Shown one piece after another: positions 1 through 9,885 of a stretch of 64,000 nucleotides of DNA. The position numbers were made by a program, and so were the translations under genes. Location of the stretch: contig NC_054684.1 of assembly GCF_011074885.1 (NCBI RefSeq), positions 1-64,000 on the forward strand, in the 5' to 3' direction. The stretch comes from Brettanomyces bruxellensis (taxonomy: Eukaryota > Ascomycota > Pichiomycetes > Pichiales > Pichiaceae). A model generated the notes under the pieces. The model did not search any database and was not told where the DNA came from. It was given only the letters and a program-made list of their open reading frames with translations. The number at the start of each line of letters is the position of its first letter. Position 1 is the first letter of the stretch.

Positions 1-484
1 ACTATACCGGACTTTTGATGCGGCTAAAACAATATTCGTGACGAGGGTTGGCAGACCCTTTTTATGGATATAAAGCCACACTTTTCCGTGATTTACCATT
101 TCGGCCTTGCAGTTCACATTTTATGAAAACTTCAGGACTGGGCCTTTGAGCTAACTAGAAGAAGAAAAAACCATGATCATCTTCCAACAGGTTTAGAAAT
201 GCTTACCGGTGCAGCAGCTGGAGGGCTTGCGGGAACTTGACCACTCCATTTGACGTTGTTAAGACCAGGATGCAGACCCAAAACGGCTCTTCTGCTGGTC
301 TTCTTCTCACTTCAAACTCTTTGTTCAAAAGTCTGGGTATTATTATCAAAAGCAAGGACTTAAAGGAAGCTTTAGCGGGGTAGGTCCCCGTTTTGTTTGG
401 ACCAGTATTCAAAGCTCAATTATGTTGCTATTGTACCAGACATGTGTCCAAATTCTCACTTCCGAGAGGTTATCGTTTGATTAA
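1..484 (+). pseudogene. MME1: Mitochondrial carrier, MME1 (YMR166C)-like, 3' part, frameshifted
   Basis: The window opens inside a mitochondrial carrier gene. Read across frames, the forward strand gives a YGYKATLFRDLPFSALQF-like stretch, then an [20 protein letters not shown] carrier signature (about 210-280) and a [10 protein letters not shown] end, closing with TAA at 482-484. These segments match the yeast magnesium-exporter carrier Mme1 better than other carriers. The frame changes about six times in 484 bases. Each change is explained by one missing base in a short run, for example ACTTG where the carrier needs ACTTTG, and the protein is otherwise conserved. It is therefore either a sequencing-damaged real gene or a very young pseudogene. 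The 5' part lies outside the window. The family is certain; the MME1 assignment is likely. Confidence 0.75.
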
Positions 485-697
485 TTTCTCTGCTCTTTCG
501 TCGTGATATTAATTTCTTTTTTGTTGCTTTCATTCCATGGCATTCGCCTTTCGAATTATCTTGTTAAATACGTTGCTCCAAGCACAATCATAACAACAAT
601 CGCGTTGCAAATATATAGACTTACTTATTTATATAAAATATATACGTACATTCTTTCTCTTAAAGTAGTTGTGCCATATACTCTAGCTGTAAGATCA

Positions 698-2949
698 TTA
701 GCACCGCTCAAAAACTTTGTATAATCCTGGAAGGTTTGCAATTTCCACTACATCCTCACCAAATTTTCCGTTGCTATAAATCGTTTCTTAATTGATGGAA
801 ATATAATATTTTCTAGTGTGTAACTGGTCTTCTCTCTATCTTCTTTCTCGTTTGGATCATCATTATCAAGAGGTTCTGGAATGTAGAATAAAGCCAATTG
901 CCTTAGAACGCCTCCTAAACAGTCCTGCTCGTTTTCCCAATTTACCTTGGTACCTATCTTAAAAAGAAATAAGCTGAGCTTGTTGAAGCTGGGAATGTAA
1001 TTCTGCATGAGCATAGGTAATGTTTTTAATTTCGGGTATTCCTTATTAGTCTTATCAATTTCTATTGAAAAATATTCATTTAGCATCTCAGACATTTCAA
1101 TAAAAACGGTATTTATTAAATCATCAAGCTTTGGTGCGTCTTGATAATACTTCTCCATCAATTCAGCATTATCGTATATCTCGGTTTTAAGTAGCTCTCT
1201 AATGTCAACGGGATTTGTAAATCGTATCCTCCCAAAGTTGCTAAAATCAGAAAGTCCAACCTGGTAGAAAAATTCATTGCAAACTGACGCATAATCCATC
1301 AAGTAAAGCCTTACATCGTATTGTAAACACATCAATCTTTTGGAATAATCAGCAACTCCAACGTATGTGTGCTTACTAAACAATTCTGTCAGTTCGGCAT
1401 TTGCCTCTTCCTTCACCTCCTTCCTCAAAGCTTTAATGCTATCTAGATTAACAATTGTAGGTGTGATGTGTGAAATTTCTTCCCCTCTTGTGGTACAATG
1501 TTAGCCTTATTTGTTTTAATGTTTTCCCCGTTTCTAAGCTCAGCATCAGCATTGTCACTATTTGCATTTCTTTCTTCTCTTGGTGAAATCGAATCCACAT
1601 TGCCTTCCTCTGAATTACCTGTAGGTTCAACCGTAAATGATGATTCGCCGACATTACTCTTATCAGAGTCATATGTACTACTTACAAACGACGATAGCGT
1701 TGATTGATTGAAGTCAGTACGAACCATGTCTTTCTCATAAGGTCTTTTGAAAGCTTTTATCGAGGAGACGGAACGCAACTTAGGCTTTTTAACCTCAATC
1801 TCTGGTTGCTGCAACTCCAATTTGTGCGTCTGCTTTTCCTTCACCTGCTGAGACGTGCTAATAACTTGCTGCGTTAAGAATGTTCTGGACGTATCCAAAC
1901 TCGAAAGTTTCTCTTCGATAGCAGATGTTATCCGGCCTATAATTTCCTCTTCATTTAAAAATCTGACCTCCCTTTTGTAGGATGAACATTAACATCAACA
2001 TTTTTTGGATCTATCTCTAACGATAAATACATGAACGGTTTATGTCCTTTAGGAAGATAAGTTACATAAACTTGATTTATCGCTCTTTTTAAAGGTTCAC
2101 AGACAACTAATCGATTGTTGATGAAAAAAACGGGTTTGATACTCTTCTTATTAGTGTAATTACAACTGGTGACATACCCATGGCACTTGTTCAATCCAAT
2201 ATCCAAGTCTGTATTCACATCAACCAGCATTAACTCGTTCGCCACGCCTGAACCATAAATGCTTCTGATTCTGTCTTTTGCGACATGCTGCTACGAATAA
2301 CAAGATCCATTTTATTTGTTCCTTGCTTCTTGCAGCTGAATCCAACATTCAAAGTGTGAATAGCATAGCTACTTGTGACTTCAACAATTCTCGCATATTC
2401 CTCACTTTGTGACCTTAATGTGCGCAATCTCGATGGAACATTATAAAATAGATCTTCTACTATAATGGATGTTCCATCTCTTCCGGCGACGGCTCTTGGC
2501 TCACTACTTCCCCCGGTTGGTGGGGGGGCAAGTTTTCCGTCTAAATAGTAACATTTCCATGCACACTCATCGCTACTAGTCTTAGTAACCACAGAGAGAT
2601 GTGATATATGTGAAATACTGGCAAGTGCTTCTCCACGAAAGCCGTATGTACTGATGGATTGAAGATCTTCAAACTTCGTAAGCTTTGATGTGGCAAATCT
2701 CTCACATAAAAGAGGAAGATCATCCTTATTTATACCGGATCCATCATCTGTTATTTGTAGTAATTTGAGCCCTCCATCCTTTATTGAAATCTCGATGGCA
2801 GTGCTTTTTGCATCTATTGAATTTTCTAGTATTTCCTTGAGGGCATTTGAAGGGGCTATGATAACTTCACCAGCTGCTATTCTGTTCACAACTGTTTTAT
2901 CCAATGGCCTGATTCTCCTTTCAACAATAGCTTCTTTCTCGTCGCTCAT
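698..2949 (-). pseudogene. MLH1: DNA mismatch repair protein Mlh1, four frameshifts
   Basis: MutL-family ATPase that pairs with Pms1 or Mlh3 in nuclear mismatch repair. The N-terminal part (2949-2230) has the GHKL motifs EILENSIDA, DDGSGI and GFRGEALASI. The transducer region has FFINNRLV and VDVNVHPTK. The C-terminal part has VGVADYSKRL and YASVCNEFFYQVGL, and the protein ends in the family's invariant FERC, with TAA at 698-700. Frame changes lie near 2285, 1970, 1470 and 755. The one at 1970 is a missing A after HPTK, and the one at 755 a missing T before GEDVVEIANLPG. Repaired, it would be about 750 residues, the usual Mlh1 length, with all motifs present. Either the frame breaks are errors and the gene works, or the strain lacks Mlh1. 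It is divergent to LYS5. Confidence 0.9.
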
Positions 2950-3263
2950 TGTCTGTGTTTTCCATCAGTATTTGTGATACTTTTTCATAAACGGAAAATG
3001 TTCCTTTGATATACCTCAGCACTAATTATATGTAAAACTTTATAGCAGAGAAAATCCCCATCCACACGTTCGGGAGGTCCGCGTCGCGTAATCCTTACCT
3101 TTTTTTTATCATTTTTTATCATCTCCAACTTCCGAAGTCGCGTCAATCGATTTCTTAATTTTCCTTTGTTGGAACTTAATTTCTATGCTAAAGAGCATAC
3201 AGTGTATAAGAGTTTACCAAGCATCTATAAATCCATACTCAGAAGCGTAATCAAGGTTTTATC
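2950..3263. promoter_or_regulatory. Divergent promoter between MLH1 and LYS5
   Basis: A 314-base shared upstream region. It contains two TCGCGT hexamers (3084-3089 and 3138-3143), which fit the relaxed MBF/MCB-type core, and a T-rich tract at 3100-3120. The link to G1/S control of MLH1 is inference. Confidence 0.35.
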
Positions 3264-4212
3264 ATGAAATCGAAAAATTTTTTACTGATTTTGAACGAGT
3301 ATGCTTCAATATTCCAGCCGAAACAGATAGCTCACAGGATTCGTCTACGATTCTATTCTTCTATCTAGATTTGCGAAACGAGGGAATAGTTCAGCATTTC
3401 CTAGACCAGTTTACGTTTGAAATATGTTCCAGAATTCTCCCATTAAAGCAGCAGGTACATATAAGAAATATTAGAGATGAAAGATTACGCATCATCAAGC
3501 TAATTAATGGGATATTTGTCAGATATCTAGTAGCATGCTTTGAAAAAAACTTTGGTTCATTGTCTGATATTAAAATAGCGCATGGCAAATTCGGAAAGCC
3601 GGTCTTTTCGAACCGTCCAGATTACAGTTTCAACAGTTCCGATGAAGAATCGATATCTTCCGTTGCAGTATGCTTTCATGGAGTTAATCCAATAGGATGT
3701 GATTTGAGCAATCCATCTGATATTGGAGGATTTCATCTTTCGGATCTTCGTGACTTCTATAAATATGAATTTAGAGATATATTTACGGAAATGGAGACAA
3801 TAGAACTTGATAAGATGTTTAAAAGCAAATATTATGCCGATAGAAACAATCAACTTCAAATGCTCAGTCAGTATTGGGCAATTAAAGAAAGTCTCAGTAA
3901 GATGGACGGATATGGGCTTAATTATGGACTACGAAAATATGAAGTTCTTGGCATAGGGCACCCCACTGAATTCATAAGATCAAACAAAAAATCGATGAGT
4001 AAAAGTTTATTCGAATATCTGGAAATACGGAATTGAAGCCAGTTGGCGAGCCGAAATCTGGAGTTAGAAACGCATGCTTTACGATACCCGAAACCAGACT
4101 AATTTGTTCTGTTGTGGGTAGATATAGTTCTGTGAAAATAATCAAAGTTGATGCGGAAGGAATCTCAGACCTCATAAAAAGTGCGTTTTCAATAAATATA
4201 GATGCTGTATAA
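3264..4212 (+). pseudogene. LYS5: Phosphopantetheinyl transferase Lys5, two frameshifts
   Basis: Transfers 4'-phosphopantetheine from CoA to the carrier domain of alpha-aminoadipate reductase (Lys2) in lysine synthesis. The long central frame (3371-4036) has the Lys5-like N-region DQFTFEICSRILPL, the GKFGKPVF motif, PIGCDLSNPSDIGG (metal-binding Asp region) and WAIKESLSKMDGYGLN, the family's W-x-KES signature. An ATG at 3264 starts an N-terminal piece in another frame; one extra A in the A-run at 3272-3277 would join them. At about 4020 the frame moves again into a C-terminal tail ending at TAA 4210-4212. Length (about 315 codons) is near normal, and no catalytic motif is lost. Either sequence error or a recent null. 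Confidence 0.8.
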
Positions 4213-4297
4213 ACCACACGGAGAGAAGGAGATACTCATAAAATAAATAAAGAAATGTTATTGGCTTGACAGCTTCTTCATTCAGGACAGCTTGACT

Positions 4298-4689
4298 TTA
4301 TAAATAGAACTCACTGTACTTTTTCGCATAATAGTACGTAGAAACTGCACCCAACGTAGTAAGGAAAAATGGAACAGGCTTCTTGATTCCAACCTGAAAA
4401 GCCCTTCCCAAACCTGCAAAAAGGGTCAATGATGAAGCCAACAATGCAGTGTGGATACCATACTCCTTGTTTTCATGTAAAAGATAGCCTGCTGTTAAAT
4501 ACAGGGCAGAAATTGCTGTTCCAGATATTAAAGAGGGAAGTGAGCCTTTTCTGGCATATCCCATAACACCACCAACAAGGGTAAGAGCACTAAGTGTATA
4601 AGCTGGATGATCCTGTAAGTATAAAAAAAGTGTTAGTAACAGCTGTCAAAAGAAGAGCTCCAATAAATGCGGGAAGTTAAACATACCAT
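4298..4689 (-). CDS. TMH11: TMEM14-family membrane protein Tmh11, spliced
   Basis: Small mitochondrial multi-pass protein of the TMEM14 family; its biochemical role is not settled. The spliced protein is 105 residues, beginning MDHPAYTLSALTLVGG, then GYARKGSLPSLISG and a C-terminal YYYAKKYSEFYL, which agrees in length and motifs with S. cerevisiae YJR085C. Exon 1 is only the start codon (4687-4689). Exon 2 is 4298-4612. The intron at 4613-4686 supplies GTATGT, TACTAAC and CAG, and splicing restores the conserved HPAYTLS N-terminus that no unspliced ATG gives. It is the only clearly intact protein gene in the first 23 kb. It is divergent to the LIF1-like gene. Confidence 0.88.
4613..4686 (-). 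other. Spliceosomal intron of TMH11 (74 nt), directly after the ATG
   Basis: On the minus strand the 5' splice site GTATGT follows the start codon immediately. The branch point TACTAAC is at 4632-4638 and the 3' site TTACAG ends at 4613. All three match the yeast consensus exactly. Confidence 0.9.
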
Positions 4690-4908
4690 GATGTGATAAA
4701 AAAAGGAATAATCCTACCTCAAGTTCGATAATACTTTATATCTCCGTGAAAACTTGCGCAAGGTTGGTGTAGAAATATATGTTGGTAAACAGTAATAAAG
4801 TTAAAACGGAACAAAGAATTCGGATTAATTATGTTGCTAAGATTTCTCTCAATTTTTATTTTTGGTCGGGATGCAATCATTATCAAAATCTACTATCCCA
4901 GTCGATAG

Positions 4909-4914
4909 ACGCGT
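4909..4914. promoter_or_regulatory. MCB element (ACGCGT) upstream of LIF1-like gene
   Basis: A perfect MluI-cell-cycle-box core about 110 bases before the first ATG of the LIF1-like gene. In yeasts this is the MBF binding site of G1/S genes. Function here is inferred from sequence and position only. Confidence 0.4.
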
Positions 4915-5022
4915 GTTAGTGAAATTAGGAACATCCTCTTCCTTCCGGTTTAAGATGACAAACTTCTTCAATAAAAACTTGGTTTTCTTCTTAATCTGAA
5001 GCGGGACTTTTTCAATGATTTA

Positions 5023-6372
5023 ATGAATATGCATGAAAGGTTGATTTTTATAGATAATAACCTTGATAGCACTGAATTTGAGAAGAAATGCTTCACACGA
5101 ATCACATTGGAAACGATTGAGCCCGAGCAGAAGTTCGAGCGTGATGAAGAGTTCAAGCAAGAAAACAAAGAAGATATTTGCAATGTTGTATGGATGACAA
5201 ATTATTGCTAGTCAACAAAAATTCACTTTTGGAACCCAAAAGAATGATTATCAAGTTTGAAGTTTTGATGGAGAGAGTATTCAAATCAGACGAGGCGCAA
5301 GAACAAGAGCCGGTGATGAAATATGGTGGACATATTGAATACAGTATAGTTGGGTCTTTTAATGGATGTAAATTTCTTGTTAAATCAAAAAAAAATACAG
5401 ATGTGTACCTTGTCAACTGGTGTATACGAACATTTGTTTTGGGATCATTAAAGGATAATTACCGTTTTGAGATTTGTGCCAGTACCGAAACTTTCAGAGG
5501 GATTTATTTTGTTGTTAAGAGGAAATTAAACGGAATTTTCAACGCAGTATTTTCCGTCAAATTGAAACCCATTTCATTAAATGAAAGAGATATGGATATT
5601 ATGACTGATCTATATGGAGAATTCAAATTGAATTGTCATTATAGGACTTTAATAACAAATCTTGAAGACAAAAATAGACAGTTGGAGAAAGATTTTGAAG
5701 AGAGTGTGAAAAGTAAAGACATATTTTGGAAAACAAACGAGAATATTAGGAATAATGTAGAAGAGATATTTATTCCCATGATCAATCAACAAAGAAAGAT
5801 TAGAAGATTAAATGACAAATTGGGGATAAAACAGAATCTCAATTTTTCCAGCATCCGATCAGAGCAAATTATAAATTACCAAGAACCGAATAAGAGCATT
5901 CAGTTCGATTTGACGAAAGTAAAATCCCTGAATATCGGAAACAGATTGAAGATATATCGCCAAAGAAGAATAAAGGATTGAAAACTGACCTGACAAAGCA
6001 TCCGTCCAGTCCAACAAAATGCAAGAAGAATCGGAATTTTAAAAAGGAACGGAAATTGTCTATCTCGACTCAGGAAGAAGAACTGACCGACAAGGATAGC
6101 GATAATGACGATCTTTTTCCATCTTTACATCTATCTAATAATCAGGATGGATCACGACAGAGTTCACTGCAAAGGATGGACAGTATGATGAAACTGAATG
6201 AAGAATTGGACAAAGAGGAGGATAAGAAGGAACTTTTCCACTCAAATAGTTCATATTCCGAAAGCACTTCAGAAAAACGAGTTGATTCAGGAGTAGAGGA
6301 TGCAAATGAAACTGCATCAGATACGGAAACAGATGTTGATGAAGAACCTAACAAACTTTCGAGTAGTTGACG
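5023..6372 (+). pseudogene. LIF1: XRCC4/Lif1-like DNA ligase IV cofactor, frameshifted
   Basis: Probable Lif1, the partner of DNA ligase IV in end joining. The main frame (from ATG 5190) has a beta-rich head-like region, then a coiled coil with KNRQLEKDFEESVKSKD and NQQRKIRRLNDKLG, which resembles the XRCC4 stalk where KTKIRSLHNKLL occurs. The frame breaks near 5915; one extra T in the run there joins it to the next frame, which gives a Ser/Asp/Glu-rich tail ending at 6370-6372, a normal feature of phosphorylated Lif1/XRCC4 tails. A short frame 5023-5211 in a different phase precedes it and may be a shifted N-terminus. Total about 395-445 codons against 421 in S. cerevisiae. The identification rests on the stalk pattern, so it is moderate. 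A conserved-domain search for the XRCC4 fold would settle it. Confidence 0.5.
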
Positions 6373-7257
6373 AGCTGCTTAAAAATTATTGCATTGGACG
6401 ACATCGTTTCGGTGCTTAAAGCTGGTAAAGTCGTTAGTTTATCCTTTGGGATTCGAGAAAAAGGATGTATATGCTTTTTATCTTTCCCATTTTGGATTGT
6501 CATTTGTGGAGACAATTTTATCAATGCGCTTAATTGGAAGCGTTCATATCCTTCATTTCAAGAAAAATAATTAAACATCGCCAGTATTGCAAGGGGTAAA
6601 AAATATTGCATAGTTCAGCTCATGAATAATCCCGGCTTACTACATTACTTAGTATATATACAGATTACTAAAATGTATTTAAAGGGAAGGAAGAGTAATA
6701 TCAGTCTTCAACGTAATCTTGAATATTATCTCAGTGCTCGAGATATGATGAGTATATTGTAGTGGTAATTGATTGGAATGAATCGAACCGGCGGGAATTT
6801 TTTGTTGTTGATAAAACAGTTACAAACATGTCGTATTACGTAATTGGTGCGCCTATTTAAGAATGTATTTCTGCTTTTTGTACTTTTGTATTGGTGGTGT
6901 AATGAGTATGAGTTTCAAAACATAATTTTTTCGTCCCATTTTTTGCCGAACACCGCGTCCGCACATTGTTCACATAAAGCTTTCGCTATTTCAATCATTT
7001 AACATAAGGTCCTGCATGTTAACTTCTGTGTTTGAATTGTTCATTAATTATAACCTACACTCTATTTAGACTCATTTCCAATTTTTCTGCTCACCTAATC
7101 TGTTTTCCCATTCTTTAAGTAGTCGAGTCATTTGGGCTACTATTTTACTTTTTTAGGTTCACGTAATAAAACTCAAGATAAGTTTTGCCCGGCAGCAGGG
7201 TTACTTTGAATAAATAATAGGCATATAAAAAGCACTTTTGCCAGTGTCGAAGGGAAA
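6373..7257. other. Intergenic stretch with one unexplained short ORF
   Basis: Between the LIF1-like gene and RGD1. A 61-codon forward frame (6389-6574) follows the LIF1 stop closely but matches nothing I recognise. The rest is AT-rich, with the RGD1 promoter at its right end. Confidence 0.4.
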
Positions 7258-9276
7258 ATGACAGATTCGGATCCAAACGGTTTGAAGGGCTCGATTCATA
7301 CAAATTCTGTGACTCCTCAGAGTGGTATCATAGCCAATTCATCGCCCGATACTACTTCTTCAGGAACGAAGCAAATAGAAAGTAGTGCAAAGTTATTGGA
7401 GGAACCACAAATAAGGAAGATTTTGATATCAGATTCCAGTTTTGAGATATTACTTTATAGACTGAAGCAGAGTATCAAATCATGTGATGAGTTTGCCAAC
7501 TTTATCAAAAGAAAGCATAGTTATGAGGAAAGTTATGCAAGGGATCTCAGAAAGACTGCCTCGACTTGCAAAAGCAGCATTCGATCCAACTGTGTTTTTG
7601 TGAAAGATTCATTTATAGATAGTTTGAGAAATGTGATCAACTATGATGAAAGAATGGTTGCAGATGTGCGAAGGCCCTATATTAAGGCTCTCGAAACGAT
7701 GTATGATGAGCTTAGTTCATTAGGAAATACATTTGCGCGTTTAAGAAAGCAGCTAAAAGAAGAAGGAAGTAGAAAAGAAAAAGAAGTTATGGATGCAATT
7801 TCACAAGCTGAAAAATCTAGAAACAAGTATCAATCGGTGTGCGCCGATTTGGAAAAACTCCGTAATTCGGATCAGTCGCAAAAGAAAATAACACTTCAGG
7901 GCAGGAAGACGGGCCCTCAGCAGGAAGAAGAATTGAATAGAAAACTGCACAGTGCGGATGCAGATTACAACAAAAAGGCATATTATTCCCAGAATGTAAA
8001 AACGAGCTTATAGAAACTGTCAGACCGCGTATAGCAAATCATCTGAAGGAATTGATATTGGAGTTGGATCATGCTTTGCAAATGCAACTTTCTAAATATG
8101 CTGTTTTTTGTGAATCATTAGTCATCGAATGGGGAAATCAAATCACACCATTAGGTCATAACCATACTGCTATGCAAGAAGCGGTTTCCTCGATCGATGT
8201 CGAACGCTCATTGTACAACTATATTATAAATAGCAAGGTCGAGCATAAAGGTTCTTTTACACCTGTGGAATATAAACGTCATGCGGTATTCGGAAACCTT
8301 ACGGCAGATGGAAGTTTTGCGAGGTTGGTAATACACCTTCGAGCAGAATTGTTTCAGGAAATTCCCATATTTCTGATCCGTCTCCTGCAAATACAAGTCA
8401 AATATCTAAATCATTTATACCACATAGCACTTCACTTACCGCTATGGAAATGATAAAGAGGTATCTACTTCATCCGGAATTAAAAATACAATTGGTCTTA
8501 ATGGTCCGCGTCCGCTTTCTGAGTCGTCCATTTCACAATCGAACTCTGGCAATCTGGTCCAGAGTCAGCGGCTTTCTAATCCATCTGTTGACCAAAATGG
8601 AGAAGAAATTCAAGTGGAACCCAAGATCCCAAATTTGGGGCCCAATGCGAATAACGAGCAAGGAAAACTATTTGGTATTTCTATTGATAAAGTACCACAT
8701 GATGATGAGATGGTCCCATTGTTTGTTAAAAAGAGCATACATATACTTGATAAATATGGCGTTAATACCGAAGGTATTTACCGATCCAGTCCTAATAAGA
8801 TTCATATGGAGCAACTGAAAGAAATTGTTGATAGAGACCCAGAAGATTTATCTGTTTTAGATCCTCCCAATCCTGAAAGCATACGAATGACTATATATGT
8901 GTTATAGCATCCTTACTAAAGAAATTTTTCGCTATGCTTCCGGAGCCCCTTTTAACGTTTGAACAAACCGAAAATTTTCTCAAAGCTGGACAGATTGAGG
9001 AATAAAGACAATGCATCTTCAGCTTCATAGGATTGTTTTAACTTCCAGACGCTGACTATTTTACACTCAGAGATTTGCTTTTTCATTTCATTCACATCAG
9101 TCAAATCCGAGGGTCAGAATAGTGTAAGAAATTTGGCAATTGTCTGGTCTAATAATTTATTTACACAGAATTCAGATTCAGGACCCGAACAGCTGCATCT
9201 GAAGCAAAGAGTTATCGAAGAATTGATACATGCTGCACCTGATATTTTTAATCCTATTGAGAATAACGAGGGCTAG
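7258..9276 (+). pseudogene. RGD1: F-BAR/RhoGAP protein Rgd1, multiple frameshifts
   Basis: Rgd1 is the GTPase-activating protein for Rho3 and Rho4 at sites of polarised growth. The first frame (7258-8013, ATG start) holds the F-BAR module, with FEILLYRLKQSIKSCDEFANF and RKHSYEESYARDLRK. The C-terminal part holds the RhoGAP domain: KLFGISIDKVP, VNTEGIYRSS with the arginine finger (around 8770), ASLLKKFF and LPEPLLTFEQTENF. The last frame ends with TAG at 9274-9276. The frame changes at about 8010, 8330-8450, 8600, 8895, 9000 and 9110-9130. The span equals about 673 codons against 666 in S. cerevisiae, so nothing large is lost and domain order is intact. As with its neighbours, small indels account for the damage. 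Confidence 0.85.
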
Positions 9277-9885
9277 AAATTGTCTTTTCTTAATATTTGT
9301 TTGCTTTAATTATTCTGTATCATTTCTTGTGTTAGTTAGTTAATATTTGTTCTTTCTTTCTTTCTTTTTTTGAAGATTGTTTAATCTTTTTGTCTTTTGT
9401 GCACCGTTTTATAAATTGATATTAATACTCTTTTCGCATTATAATGATTTAATTTCGTTTTATAATCAATGGACCCTGTAAATATGGTATAATTAATCGT
9501 TGAGGTATTGGGACTGTAATTTTTGGGATTGTAATACTTGACAGATTAACATGATTCAATGCATCTAGCTTGAAACTTCAAATTTGACGTGGTGAAGAGC
9601 ATTTAGTGTCCATATTTTCATTCAAGATCCTCCTTGGTATGTATAAAATAATGTTAAGGTATTAAGGACGAGGTACAATGATATACTGCTGCGCTGAAGG
9701 ATTTTGGTACCCCGGTAGAAAAATATCAGAAAAAATTTATATCATCCGTGCATAATAAGGCATTTGCATTTCCTTAAATTTGTGTTCCTCTTTTTTCTAT
9801 GTTTCTGACCGATAAATCAAAAAGATAACTTAAGAGAGCTAAAATCGGCATTAAAATATCTTCATCTTCAACTATTCGAAGAACG
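9277..9885. other. Intergenic, AT-rich, no gene seen
   Basis: Contains T-rich runs just after RGD1 (9290-9400). No RNA gene or coding signal was seen. The right end may include a frame-shifted N-terminal piece of the cullin. Confidence 0.4.
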
